Program-made: the position numbers and the translations under genes | Notes under the pieces: model-generated | The model's database searches: none | What the model saw: the letters and a program-made list of their open reading frames with translations, nothing else | What the model was told of the DNA's origin: nothing | NCBI GenBank assembly: GCA_020635725.1 | Contig: JACJZF010000002.1 | Span: forward strand, 310,001 to 374,000 | Length of the DNA: 64,000 bases | Direction of reading: 5' to 3' | Origin: Flavobacteriales bacterium | Lineage (GTDB): Bacteria > Bacteroidota > Bacteroidia > Flavobacteriales_F > PHOS-HE28 | In this document: in pieces, positions 1-8,301 of the stretch | Layout: every line of letters starts with the position of its first letter | How positions within the stretch are numbered: position 1 is the stretch's first letter

Positions 1-1
1 A

Positions 2-1534
2 GTTATTGACAATCCAGGCATTAATGGAGGATGGGTCTGGCACGTAACGGCGACAACCGATGGCAACTATGTTGTGACTATTGCCGACAACAACAAGGTC
101 AAATTCAATGCTGACGGTTCGCCATTATGGTCCAAGACGTATGATCTGGTGACTTACAGCGAGGCAAGGATGCCAGATGGGGGTACCGTGTTCATGAGTT
201 ATCCTGTCGGTGTAATGACGGGTCAGTCGCCGGACTGGTCCACGACAGTACATTTCCAGATAGCTCGGATAGAGTCCAATGGAGATCTGCTTTGGAAGAA
301 GGAGTTCATTATTGCTTCGGAAGTATCAACACCCGCTGACCCTTGGTCGAGCTTTGACCTCACGACGGATGATTCTGGAAGAGTATTCGTGCAATTGGGA
401 CATTCTTATACAATGGGTCAGAAATTCGTGTGCTGCATCACACCAGCTGGCGCACTGTTATGGTCGCGTATTCTGCAAGGCGGTGACCTCACAGTGACGC
501 CAACATTTTCGATGATTGCGGCAGATGGTGTCGGTGGGTGCTATGCCATTTGGTGTCATCCGCAGGAAGATTGGGGCTGGGACTACTCCGGTCTTGATCT
601 TGCCAAGTTCAACGCCGATGGCTCGCTAGACTGGACCGAACACATGACGGTTCACAATTTCACCGGTTCATTCGGCTCTGCGATCGCTAATCCGGATCGC
701 TTGGTCATCAGCGGGTCCGGGCAATCAACCAACAACTGCGGCGTCCTCCTTTCCATTAACTCGGATGGTTCCGTGGGATGGCGGCGGACATTCGCTGGAG
801 GCGGCACCTGGCACCTGAGGACAATCGGCAATGGTGAAATAATTGGCGCCAGATATAACCCCGGCTACCAGTGGAGTGGTAGCTCCATCATTCGTTTGGA
901 CGAGAACGGGGTGGCGTTGAGCGCAGCAGCAACCGTGTCCATGCCCCTCGGTGCATTTGATTATCACGTGGATTGGCGTTCACTGGATGCATACGGTGAT
1001 CACATTGCCATACCTGTGGGCATTTTCGATCAGGCACCTTGGGCTGGTGATTATAGCCAACCTGGCCTTTGGGTGCTCTCGCCGGAATTCGATGGCTGCA
1101 TGCTCACGGCGATTCCACCGAATACAAACGATTTGGCAATTTGGCTTTCCATGGTCCCTTGGGCTTCGTTGAGCGTATCCGATTCACAGGTGGTCATGAT
1201 TGACCAGGAGCTGATCGCCCAGGACTGGCTGACGTTGACGACCAGCAACGGTTGCGACCTGCCGATGCATGTTCCAGGAAGGGCTGGGAGCATTGTGAGG
1301 GCGGGGCCGCAGAGCAGTATGGCGGAAGCTGGTTCACCAGTTCTGTATGTGGGAGCTAGCGATGGCTATCTAGATGTATTGGATGCAAGCGGCAGACAGG
1401 TCGTAGCCCCGTTTCGGGTGATGGCAAATGGCACCTTCGAACTGCCCACCTCAAGCTGGAGCCGTGGACTCTACCTGCTCCGGTTGCAAAGCGCACAAGA
1501 AGGAGTTACCACCTTCAAGGTGCTGGTCGAGTAA
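2..1534 (+). CDS. Secreted type IX cargo protein, 5' truncated by the window edge
   Basis: The reading frame is open from the first full codon, so the start and any signal peptide lie outside the window; 510 residues are visible. The body consists of repeated blade-like segments in which a short phrase about a datum is followed by Asp/Asn-Gly and aromatic-rich strands (for example 'FNADGSPLWSKTYD' and 'FNADGSLDWTEHM'), as in SBBP or delta-60 type beta-propellers. The last 75 residues form a beta-sandwich ending 'GLYLLRLQSAQEGVTTFKVLVE', typical of a type A sorting domain for type IX secretion. The predicted location is the cell surface or outside. No enzymatic motif was seen. Its 3' end overlaps the 3' end of gldD on the other strand by 64 bp. 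Confidence 0.8.
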   Translation, partial: VIDNPGINGGWVWHVTATTDGNYVVTIADNNKVKFNADGSPLWSKTYDLVTYSEARMPDGGTVFMSYPVGVMTGQSPDWSTTVHFQIARIESNGDLLWKKEFIIASEVSTPADPWSSFDLTTDDSGRVFVQLGHSYTMGQKFVCCITPAGALLWSRILQGGDLTVTPTFSMIAADGVGGCYAIWCHPQEDWGWDYSGLDLAKFNADGSLDWTEHMTVHNFTGSFGSAIANPDRLVISGSGQSTNNCGVLLSINSDGSVGWRRTFAGGGTWHLRTIGNGEIIGARYNPGYQWSGSSIIRLDENGVALSAAATVSMPLGAFDYHVDWRSLDAYGDHIAIPVGIFDQAPWAGDYSQPGLWVLSPEFDGCMLTAIPPNTNDLAIWLSMVPWASLSVSDSQVVMIDQELIAQDWLTLTTSNGCDLPMHVPGRAGSIVRAGPQSSMAEAGSPVLYVGASDGYLDVLDASGRQVVAPFRVMANGTFELPTSSWSRGLYLLRLQSAQEGVTTFKVLVE

Positions 1535-2118
1535 GCTTGCTCAGAGGCCCCCCCCCTTGCGCCCCACTGCAGGGTAGCTGCGAAGTGCCGCAGGTCGTCG
1601 CGGAGTCGGGCTGTCACGGGCTCCAGCGAGTCGGCGTTGGGGCGTGCGTCGAAGTAGAGGGCGCCGTACAGGAAATTGTCGGTGCTGTCGGTGAGGTAGA
1701 AGACGAAGGGGCTGGCCACATCGCCCTCCACGGCGAAGAGCGAACCGAACACGCGGCTCGAATCGCGGAGCATGCGCTCATTGCCGATGCGCGCGGCCTT
1801 CGCCTCGTGCTTGCGCTTGAACTCGTGCGCGTCCTCGATCAGCTGCGGCAGGTTGCCGTCGATGCGGCTCCAGGTGAGGTGCGCCGTGGCACGCTGTCCG
1901 GCGAAGCGCAGGTCGTACCAGTGCATGCGAGCATCGCCGCGGCGCGGGATCATGCGCGCGTAGGTGGGCGTCTCGGCGGCGATGGCCTCATCGGCGTATA
2001 GCGTATAGCCAATGGGTGGCAGGTCGATGCGCGGCCATCCACGGGGCTTGGGCACCGGGTCTTCGCCGCAGGAACTCAGCAGCAGCAGCGCCGCGACCAG
2101 CTCAATCCTTCGTCTCAT
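1471..2118 (-). CDS. gldD: Gliding motility lipoprotein GldD
   Basis: GldD is a lipoprotein needed for gliding and type IX secretion in Flavobacteria. Residues 1-17 form a lipoprotein signal ending in a lipobox with Cys17 ('LLLLSSCGED'), followed by the family's 'PKPRGWPRIDLP' segment. The conserved core 'FYLTDSTDNFLYGALYF...RPNADSL' and final 'TLQW' are also present. Family members usually end right after that Trp. Here about 30 further residues are read through a run of nine G (minus strand) into sequence antisense to the upstream cargo gene. One extra G would give a stop after about six residues, so the true C-terminus may be near 1540. The start ATG overlaps the end of gldE by 17 bp, which suggests coupled translation. 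Confidence 0.9.
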   Translation of the reverse strand: MRRRIELVAALLLLSSCGEDPVPKPRGWPRIDLPPIGYTLYADEAIAAETPTYARMIPRRGDARMHWYDLRFAGQRATAHLTWSRIDGNLPQLIEDAHEFKRKHEAKAARIGNERMLRDSSRVFGSLFAVEGDVASPFVFYLTDSTDNFLYGALYFDARPNADSLEPVTARLRDDLRHFAATLQWGARGGASEQAYSTSTLKVVTPSCALCNRSR

Positions 2119-3430
2119 CGTTCATCAAGAGCTTCACGCGGCGCACGCGCTTGTCGTCCGACGATTCGATCACGAAGGTGAAGTTGCGCAGGTCCACACG
2201 CTCGCCCTTCTTCGGTATGCGGCCGGTGAGCTCCAGGATGAAGCCGCCCAAGGTGCCGCTGTCGCCCTTGTTCTCCTCGAACACCTGCCCATCGATGCCG
2301 AGCACACGGTACACATCGGGCAACGGCGCGCGGCCCTCGAACACCCAGGTGCGGTCGTCGAGCTTGCTGTAGATCAGGTCCTCTTCGTCGAACTCATCCG
2401 TGATGTCGCCGACGATCTCCTCGATCACATCCTCCATGGTGATGATGCCGCAGGTGCCGCCGTGCTCATCCACCACCACGGCCAGGTGCACCTTCTCGCC
2501 CTGGAACTCCTTCAGCAGGTCGTCGAGCTTCTTGTTCTCCGGCACGAAGTAGGGCTCGCGCAACAGGTCGTGCCAGGCGAAGTCGCTCTTGCCGATATGC
2601 GGCAGCACATCCTTGATGTAGAGCACGCCCACCACGCGGTCCAAGGTCTCCTGGTACACCGGCACGCGCGAGAAGCCGCTGTCCACGATCGCCGCCAGCA
2701 GCTCCTTGAAGCTGAGCTCGCGGTCGAAGGCCACCACCTCGGTGCGCGGCCGCATCACCTGGCGCACCTCGAAGTTGCCGAACTTCACGATGCCGCGCAG
2801 GATGCGCTGCTCCTCGGCCGTGGTGCTGGCATCCTTGGTCAGGTCCAGCGCATGGCCGAGGGCGTCCACGGTGATGGTCTGCTTGCTGCTGCGCTGGTAG
2901 CGCTTCTCGATCCAGGTGGTGCTGCGCACGAGCGCCTCGCTCAACGGCGAGAAGGTGAAGCGCAGCACGTAGAGCGGACCTGACATGAGCTGGGCCACGC
3001 GCATGGCGTTCATGGTGGCGTACACCTTGGGCAGCACCTCGCCCAGCAGCAACAGCACGAAGGTGACGGCCAGCACCTGGATGATGAAGACCATGTACTC
3101 CGGCATGCGGTCGATCTCGAGCAACGAGGACAGGGCCACGGTGCTCAGGATCACGATGCCCACGTTCACGAAGTTGTTCGCGATGAGGATCGTGGCGAGC
3201 AGGCGCCGCGGACGTGCCAGTAGATCCAGCACGCGCTGGCCCCAGCTGCCGCCGCGTTCCTTCAGGTCGCGCAGTTGCGTGGGCGAGAGCGAGAACAGCG
3301 CCACCTCGCTCGCGCTCATGGCGGCGCTGCAGAACAGCAGCAGCCCGATCACCACCAGGATCAGCGCCGTGGCCGCGTCGAGCGGGCGCCAGTAGAGGGC
3401 GATCAGCAGGTGATGGGAGGGAGGCTCCAA
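2102..3430 (-). CDS. gldE: GldE, gliding-associated CBS/CorC transmembrane protein
   Basis: This 442-residue protein has an N-terminal DUF21 membrane domain with several helices (about residues 18-190; motif 'SASEVALFSLSPTQLRDL'), a pair of CBS domains (about 205-330; 'MRPRTEVVAFDRE' and 'EVIEEIVGDITDEFDEED') and a C-terminal CorC/HlyC domain (about 345-430). This order is that of GldE and magnesium/cobalt efflux-like proteins. It lies between ssb and gldD, as in gliding Flavobacteria. The start is a TTG at 3430; it is preferred because the resulting 'MEPP...' N-terminus resembles other GldE proteins and no ATG precedes the first helix. Confidence 0.9.
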   Translation of the reverse strand: MEPPSHHLLIALYWRPLDAATALILVVIGLLLFCSAAMSASEVALFSLSPTQLRDLKERGGSWGQRVLDLLARPRRLLATILIANNFVNVGIVILSTVALSSLLEIDRMPEYMVFIIQVLAVTFVLLLLGEVLPKVYATMNAMRVAQLMSGPLYVLRFTFSPLSEALVRSTTWIEKRYQRSSKQTITVDALGHALDLTKDASTTAEEQRILRGIVKFGNFEVRQVMRPRTEVVAFDRELSFKELLAAIVDSGFSRVPVYQETLDRVVGVLYIKDVLPHIGKSDFAWHDLLREPYFVPENKKLDDLLKEFQGEKVHLAVVVDEHGGTCGIITMEDVIEEIVGDITDEFDEEDLIYSKLDDRTWVFEGRAPLPDVYRVLGIDGQVFEENKGDSGTLGGFILELTGRIPKKGERVDLRNFTFVIESSDDKRVRRVKLLMNDETKD

Positions 3431-3463
3431 GCGGGGCGGGGTCGGTTCAACCAGCGGGACGGC

Positions 3464-3904
3464 CTAGAAGGGCAGGTCGTCCACATCGTCCTCGGGCATG
3501 CCGGCCGGGGCCGCCGCAGGGGCGCCCACGCTGGCGGGTGCTCCAGGCTGCGCGCCGGGGCCGCCGCCGCTCGCGCGGTCCAGCATGGTCATCTCATCGG
3601 CGTGCACCTCGGTGGTGTAGCGCGTGTTGCCGTCCTTGTCCTGCCACTGGCGGGTGCGGAGCTTGCCCTCCACGTACACCTTGCTGCCCTTGCGCAGGTA
3701 GCGCTCGGTGATCTCGGCTAGGCCGCGCCAGGCTACGATGCTGTGCCACTCGGTCTGCTCGCGCTTCTCGCCCGTCTGGCGGTCTTTGTAGGTCTCGCTG
3801 GTGGCGATGCGGAAGTTGGCCACTGCCGCGCCGTTCTGCAGGTGTCGTACCTCGGGATCGGCGCCCAGGTTGCCGATCAGTATCACTTTGTTCACTCCGG
3901 CCAT
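3464..3904 (-). CDS. ssb: Single-stranded DNA-binding protein
   Basis: This 146-residue SSB has an OB fold at residues 4-110 ('NKVILIGNLGADPEVR', 'EWHSIVAWRGLAEI', 'GKLRTRQWQDKDG'), then a Gly/Ala/Pro-rich linker and the acidic tip 'EDDVDDLPF' that recruits repair proteins. The ATG at 3904 was chosen because the family begins 'MxGVNKVILIGNLG'; the frame stays open further upstream but that extension has no SSB character. It sits between mutY and gldE on the same strand, in the cluster mutY-ssb-gldE-gldD. Confidence 0.95.
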   Translation of the reverse strand: MAGVNKVILIGNLGADPEVRHLQNGAAVANFRIATSETYKDRQTGEKREQTEWHSIVAWRGLAEITERYLRKGSKVYVEGKLRTRQWQDKDGNTRYTTEVHADEMTMLDRASGGGPGAQPGAPASVGAPAAAPAGMPEDDVDDLPF

Positions 3905-3960
3905 GCTCGTGCTTGCTAATGCCCGCAACGCGCGGGCAGGGTCGAAGATAGGGCTTGACC

Positions 3961-5052
3961 TCACCCCCTCCCCGCCAGCGCCTTCTCCACCAACCTCGGC
4001 AGCGCGTGCGCATCCAGGCGTCTCCAAGGCACCAGCTTCCAGTCCTTCTGTGGCACAAAGCCAGGTGGCGGCGTTGCTTCCCAGAAGCGGGCGTGGATCA
4101 ATTGATGGCTGAGCACGTGCTTCACCGGCGCTGAGGAGAGCCGGATGGTCCAAGTGCAGTTGTCCTTCTTGCCGCGGTTGGAAGCACGCTTCGTTGCGCT
4201 CGCATCAAGTTCGCCGATCAGCCGCTGCATGGTCTTCGGGCCGGCCGCCTTCTCTGTCTCGATCAGCGGCATCTCCCATAGCCCTTGCCAGATATCCTTA
4301 GCGGTGCGCTTGCGCAGGTAGATGCCTTTGCCGGTCTCGATGCGCAGGTAGTTGAAATGACGGGTGCGCGTCTTCGTCTTCCCGGCCTTCACGGGCAACT
4401 CGGCGATGCGCTGGGTGCGCAGCGCGATGCATCGGTTCGCTACGGGGCAGCGGTCGCACGCGGGTTTCTTCGGCGTGCACACCGTGGCGCCGAGTTCCAT
4501 CACGGCCTGGTTATGGTCGCCGGGGTGTTTCGGGTCGATGAGCTGCGCGGCCAGGGCCCGGAACTCTTTCCGCCCCTCGGTGCTGTCGATGGGGGTCCCG
4601 ATGCCGAAGACGCGGCTGAGCACACGGTACACGTTGCCATCGACCACGGGTTCGGGCAGGCCGAAGCAGATGCTGGCGATGGCCGAGGCGGTGTAGTCGC
4701 CCACGCCCTTCAGGTTGCGCAGGGCGGCGTGGTCGGCGGGGAAGCGGCCCCCGTGGTCCAGCGCCACCTGCCGGGCGGCGGCCAGCAGGTTGCGCGCCCG
4801 GCTGTAATAGCCCAGGCCCTGCCAGAGCCGGAGCACCTGGTCCTCGGAGGCCTTGGCCAGCTGCGCCACGCTGGGGTAGCGCTCCACGAAGCGGTGCCAG
4901 TAGGCCATGCCCTGATCCACGCGGGTCTGCTGCAGGATCACCTCGCTCAGCCAGATGCGGTAGGGGTCGCTGGTGCTGCGCCAAGGCAATGGGCGCCGGT
5001 GCTCGGCGTACCACGGCAGCAGCGCGCGGCTGAACCACGAATGACTTGACAT
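3961..5052 (-). CDS. mutY: Adenine DNA glycosylase MutY
   Basis: MutY removes adenine mispaired with 8-oxoguanine. Visible are the catalytic Glu37 in 'LSEVILQQTRV', the helix-hairpin-helix 'LKGVGDYTASAIASICF' (about 114-130), the catalytic Asp138 in 'VVDGNVYRVLSRVFG', and the [4Fe-4S] ligands Cys192, Cys199, Cys202 and Cys208 in the CX6CX2CX5C pattern. A NUDIX-like recognition domain fills the C-terminal 130 residues. The length of 363 is normal. It is the first gene of the minus-strand mutY-ssb-gldE-gldD cluster and is divergent from the HU gene, with 68 bp between starts. Confidence 0.95.
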   Translation of the reverse strand: MSSHSWFSRALLPWYAEHRRPLPWRSTSDPYRIWLSEVILQQTRVDQGMAYWHRFVERYPSVAQLAKASEDQVLRLWQGLGYYSRARNLLAAARQVALDHGGRFPADHAALRNLKGVGDYTASAIASICFGLPEPVVDGNVYRVLSRVFGIGTPIDSTEGRKEFRALAAQLIDPKHPGDHNQAVMELGATVCTPKKPACDRCPVANRCIALRTQRIAELPVKAGKTKTRTRHFNYLRIETGKGIYLRKRTAKDIWQGLWEMPLIETEKAAGPKTMQRLIGELDASATKRASNRGKKDNCTWTIRLSSAPVKHVLSHQLIHARFWEATPPPGFVPQKDWKLVPWRRLDAHALPRLVEKALAGRG

Positions 5053-5069
5053 ACAGGTACAAAGATGGG

Positions 5070-5099
5070 TTGCGCGTACCGCTTATCCGGCTATATTTG
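5070..5099 (+). promoter_or_regulatory. Full Bacteroidota-type promoter of the HU gene
   Basis: TTG at 5070-5072, a spacer of exactly 19 bp and TATATTTG at 5092-5099 match the Bacteroidota consensus (-33 TTG, -7 TAnnTTTG). The HU start codon follows 21 bp after the -7 box. This is the best promoter match in the window. Confidence 0.75.
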
Positions 5100-5120
5100 C
5101 CGCCCCAAATCGATCGGGCC

Positions 5121-5423
5121 ATGACGAAGGCAGAGCTGGTTGGCATCATCTCCAAGAAGACAGGGATCGAGCGCATGGTGGTGCTGGCCACGGTGGAGGC
5201 GTTGATGGACGAGGTGAAGAACCAGCTCGCGCAAGGCGAGGCCGTGCACCTGCGCGGTTTCGGCAGCTTCGTGGTGAAGCACCGCGCGCAGAAGACCGGA
5301 CGTCTGCTGGCGCAGAACACCACGATCATCATCCCGGCCCACGACATCCCGGCCTTCAAGCCGGCCGATGTGTTCGTGGACCAGGTGAAGAACCGCTCGA
5401 CCAAGAGCGGCGACGGTCTGTGA
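5121..5423 (+). CDS. HU-family DNA-binding protein
   Basis: A 100-residue histone-like protein: the N-terminal helical pair is 'MTKAELVGIISKKTGIE', followed by the beta-arm segment 'EAVHLRGFGSFVVKHRAQKTGRLLAQ' read in parts, and the C-terminal 'IPAHDIPAFKPADVFVDQVK'. It bends and compacts DNA. The ATG at 5121 gives the family's normal N-terminus; an open frame continues upstream into the promoter and is not used. The stop codon overlaps the start of the next gene (TGATG), so the pair is probably translationally coupled. Confidence 0.93.
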   Translation: MTKAELVGIISKKTGIERMVVLATVEALMDEVKNQLAQGEAVHLRGFGSFVVKHRAQKTGRLLAQNTTIIIPAHDIPAFKPADVFVDQVKNRSTKSGDGL

Positions 5424-5905
5424 TGGGTTTGGGGAAGCCGCAGTGGCTGGCGCTGGCCGGCGCGGCGGTGGTGGTCGTTCTTTTAGTACTGGCACCCCGG
5501 ACACCTTCCGGGAAGCGTGAGGAGGCAGCGGCGCTGACGCCCTCCAAGGCCCGGACGATGGAAGCCGTGGCCCTGGTGAACGGGCAGGACCCGATGCGCG
5601 GCATCATGATGCTGCGCGAGATCGCCGAGGAGGAGCCCGAGAACGTCGAGGTGCAATGGCACCTGGGACTGTTCTCGGTGAAGAGCGGGCAGATGGAGAA
5701 GGCCCTGGAACGCTTCAAGAAGGTGCGCGATCTGGACGCCGAGGCATTCCCCGACGTCTGGTTCTTCCTGGGTCGCACGTATGCCACGCTGGACAGCACC
5801 GATCAAGCGATCGCCTGCCTGCGGAAGTACAGGACATTAACGCAGGATTCCGCCCTCATCAACCAGGTGGACGGATTCCTGAAGGAGTTGGAGACTAACG
5901 AATAA
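5423..5905 (+). CDS. Membrane-anchored TPR protein
   Basis: One N-terminal transmembrane segment (about residues 6-25, 'WLALAGAAVVVVLLVLA') is followed by tetratricopeptide repeats from about residue 45 to 155 ('AVALVNGQDPMRGIMMLREI', 'EVQWHLGLFSVKSGQMEKAL', 'VWFFLGRTYATLDSTDQAI'). The role is unknown; the TPR part would face the periplasm or cytoplasm as a protein-binding scaffold. ATG 5423 overlaps the HU stop codon. The gene lies between HU and RNase G genes; I recall this arrangement in other Flavobacteriia. Confidence 0.8.
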   Translation: MGLGKPQWLALAGAAVVVVLLVLAPRTPSGKREEAAALTPSKARTMEAVALVNGQDPMRGIMMLREIAEEEPENVEVQWHLGLFSVKSGQMEKALERFKKVRDLDAEAFPDVWFFLGRTYATLDSTDQAIACLRKYRTLTQDSALINQVDGFLKELETNE

Positions 5906-5916
5906 TAGCTGGTAAC

Positions 5917-6012
5917 ATGCCCTGCGGAAAGAAGCGGAAGCGCCACAAGATGGCCACCCACAAGCGCAAGAAGCGCCTGCGGAAGAACCGCCACAAGAAG
6001 AAGCTGCGGTAG
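5917..6012 (+). CDS. Very small, highly basic protein (31 aa), ribosomal-protein-like
   Basis: ATG 5917 to TAG 6010-6012 encodes 31 residues, of which about 19 are Lys, Arg or His: 'MPCGKKRKRHKMATHKRK' followed by 'KRLRKNRHKKKLR'. The composition and the pattern K-M-x-x-H-K-x-x-K-x-x-L-R-K resemble the short RNA-binding peptides of the AURKAIP1/COX24 type (bS22/mS38) and other tiny ribosomal proteins. The sequence lies between the TPR gene and RNase G. I am fairly sure it is a real gene because it is compact, strongly biased and has no in-frame noise. The ribosomal role is inference. Confidence 0.65.
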   Translation: MPCGKKRKRHKMATHKRKKRLRKNRHKKKLR

Positions 6013-6127
6013 GGAGCGCTAAGCGCCCCTGCGCCGCGCGGCACGTGCCTGCGCGCCCTCTGGGCCGCACGCATCGGTTCCGCGCAGCCTGTCCGCACCT
6101 TGACATGCACTACCAGCACGCCATCCG

Positions 6128-7678
6128 TTGAGCGTCGACCTGGTCATCCGATCGGCCGGGGGAGAGGTCGCCATCGCCTTGTTGAAGGACAAGGTGCTGA
6201 GCGAGCTGCACCGCGAGCGTACCGAGCGCGGCTTTGCCGTGGGCGACGTGTACCTGGCCAAGGTGCGCAAGGTGGCCCCGGGCCTCAATGCCGCCTTCGT
6301 GGATGTGGGGCACGAGAAGGACGCCTTCCTGCACTACTTCGACCTGGGACCCCAGTACAAGAACAGCTACAAGTTCGCCAAGGGCGCGGTGAACGGAACG
6401 GTCGCCAGCAGTTTGCTGGAGGATTGGAAGCTCGATGCCGATATCCCCAAGGACGGCAAACTGGGCGACCAGGTGAGCGCCAGCCAGAGCATCCTGGTGC
6501 AGATCGCCAAGGAGCCTATCAGCACCAAGGGTCCGCGCCTCACCGCCGAGGTGACGCTCGCCGGGCGCTACATGGTGCTGGTGCCCTTCATCAACAAAGT
6601 CAGCATCAGCAGCCGCATCACCGACGAGGTGGAGCGGAAGCGCCTGAAGGAGCTCATGCAGGCGATCCGCCCGAAGAACTTCGGCGTGATTATCCGCACC
6701 AACGCCGCTGAGAAGGACACCGCCGACCTCGAGGCCGACCTGAAGAGCCTGTTGCAGCGGTGGGACGTGATGTTCCGCAACCTGCGCAACGCCCAACCGC
6801 CCAAGAAAGTGCTGGGCGAGGTGGACCGCACCAATGCCGTGCTGCGCGACGTGCTCAACAAGAGCTTCACCGGCATCCATGTCGATGATGAGCTGCTCGC
6901 CGAGGACATCCGCACCACACTGGAGAAAATCGCCCCGGAGAAGGCCGGCATCGTCAAGCACTACAAAGGGAAGATCGACATCTTCGACAACTTCGGCATC
7001 AACAAGCAGATCAAGCAGGCCTTCGGCAAGCAGGTGATGCTGAGCAGCGGTGCCTACCTGATCATCGAGAAGACCGAGGCCATGCACGTCATCGACGTGA
7101 ACAGCGGCAGCCGCAAGGGCGGCAGCCAGGCCCAGGAGAAGAACGCGCTCGACATCAACATCGAGGCGGCCAAGGAGATCGCCCGCCTGCTGCGCCTGCG
7201 CGACATGGGCGGCATCATCTGCGTCGACTTCATCGACCTGTACGAGCCGGAGAACCGGCGCACCTTGCACAAGGCGCTGAAGGACGCCATGGAGGAGGAC
7301 AAGGCGAAGCACAACGTGCTGCCGCCCTCACGCTTCGGAGTCATCGAGATGACGCGCCAGCGCGTGCGCCCCGAAACCGAGATCGACACCAGCGAGAGCT
7401 GCCCCACCTGCAAAGGCACGGGCGAGGTCGGCGCTCCGGTGCTCATCATCGACGAGATCGAGAACGCCCTCAATTACCTGCACGGCGAGAAGGACATGAG
7501 CGGTCTCACGCTCTGCGTGCATCCTTTCATCGCCGCCTACCTCACCAAGGGCCTGCCCAGCATCCAGCAGAAATGGTGGTGGCGTTGGAAGAAGTGGGTG
7601 AAGGTGAAGCCCGAAGGCGCGCTCCAATACCTCGCGTACAGCGTGCAGGACGGTAGCGGGAACGAGGTGCCGGTCTAG
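6128..7678 (+). CDS. rng: Ribonuclease G/E family endoribonuclease
   Basis: This 516-residue enzyme processes rRNA and mRNA. An S1-like RNA-binding domain occupies about residues 36-130 ('VGDVYLAKVRKVAPGLNAAFVDVGHEKDAF' in parts). The catalytic DNase I-like region has the metal ligands in 'HVIDVNSGSRKG' and 'CVDFIDLYEPENRR', and the zinc-link motif 'CPTCKGTG' binds the dimer. The start is TTG 6128: it gives 'MSVDLVIRSAGGEV', matching the usual N-terminus of Bacteroidota RNase G, and no in-frame ATG is available. A short overlapping frame (ATG 6105 to TGA 6131, 'MHYQHAIR') ends on the TTG. Confidence 0.93.
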   Translation: MSVDLVIRSAGGEVAIALLKDKVLSELHRERTERGFAVGDVYLAKVRKVAPGLNAAFVDVGHEKDAFLHYFDLGPQYKNSYKFAKGAVNGTVASSLLEDWKLDADIPKDGKLGDQVSASQSILVQIAKEPISTKGPRLTAEVTLAGRYMVLVPFINKVSISSRITDEVERKRLKELMQAIRPKNFGVIIRTNAAEKDTADLEADLKSLLQRWDVMFRNLRNAQPPKKVLGEVDRTNAVLRDVLNKSFTGIHVDDELLAEDIRTTLEKIAPEKAGIVKHYKGKIDIFDNFGINKQIKQAFGKQVMLSSGAYLIIEKTEAMHVIDVNSGSRKGGSQAQEKNALDINIEAAKEIARLLRLRDMGGIICVDFIDLYEPENRRTLHKALKDAMEEDKAKHNVLPPSRFGVIEMTRQRVRPETEIDTSESCPTCKGTGEVGAPVLIIDEIENALNYLHGEKDMSGLTLCVHPFIAAYLTKGLPSIQQKWWWRWKKWVKVKPEGALQYLAYSVQDGSGNEVPV

Positions 7679-7695
7679 CTCGCAACTCGTTCGGC

Positions 7696-8172
7696 GTGGA
7701 TTCGAAGCCGAAGAAGCCATCACCTGCATCGGCCCTTTCCAAGGCCCGTGCCTACTGCGCCCGTCAAGAACGAGCCCAACAGGAAGTGCGCGATAAGCTC
7801 TACGCGTGGCAGGTGCCGGCACGGAGCATCGAGGGCATCATCAGCCAGCTCATCGGCGAGGGCTTCCTGAACGAGGCGCGTTTCGCGGAGCATTTCGCGG
7901 TGAGCAAGCTCCGGCAGAAGGGTTGGGGGCTGCGACGCATCGAGTCGGCGCTTCGGCTGAAGCAGGTGAGCGAGCCATGCATCCGCGCTGCGCTCAAGGC
8001 CATCGACCGTGACGAGCAAGCGGCGCGGCTACAGGAACTGGTGGCCAAGCGCTGGGCCAAAGAGAAGGAGCCCGACGACTACCGGAAACGGCAGCGTGTG
8101 GTGTCCTATTTCCTCCGCCGAGGCTTCTCGATGCAGGAGGTGGAACGAGCATTGGAAGGACTGACGAGTTAG
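7696..8172 (+). CDS. recX: Regulatory protein RecX
   Basis: This 158-residue all-helical protein contains three repeats of the RecX three-helix unit: 'ALSKARAYCARQERAQQEVR', 'LIGEGFLNEARFAEHFAVSK...KGWGLRRIESAL' and 'RKRQRVVSYFLRRGFSMQEV'. RecX limits RecA filament growth. A GTG start at 7696 follows the RNase G stop by 17 bp. The stop codon lies in the left arm of a 15-bp inverted repeat, and the insertion sequence begins 69 bp downstream. Confidence 0.88.
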   Translation: MDSKPKKPSPASALSKARAYCARQERAQQEVRDKLYAWQVPARSIEGIISQLIGEGFLNEARFAEHFAVSKLRQKGWGLRRIESALRLKQVSEPCIRAALKAIDRDEQAARLQELVAKRWAKEKEPDDYRKRQRVVSYFLRRGFSMQEVERALEGLTS

Positions 8173-8219
8173 TTGTCCGTTGTCCGGCCTCCGCGCGCCC
8201 GACTGACAACGGACAACTA
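8170..8219. repeat. Perfect 15-bp inverted repeat after recX
   Basis: TAGTTGTCCGTTGTC (8170-8184) and GACAACGGACAACTA (8205-8219) are exact reverse complements around a 20-bp GC-rich loop. The left arm starts on the recX stop codon. It may act as a terminator-like hairpin. Similar GTTGTC/GACAAC text occurs at 11621-11668 and 44251-44474, so it belongs to a dispersed family. Confidence 0.6.
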
Positions 8220-8232
8220 ACAACCGGGAACG

Positions 8233-8240
8233 GACAACCC
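8233..8240. repeat. Target-site duplication, left copy
   Basis: GACAACCC directly before the left inverted repeat; repeated at 10486-10493 after the right end. Confidence 0.85.
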
Positions 8241-8301
8241 GGTAGTGTCTCAGTTTGGTTCTTAGCGGTAAGCAGGCTCCTCGGGGGCGTACCTTTACGA
8301 C

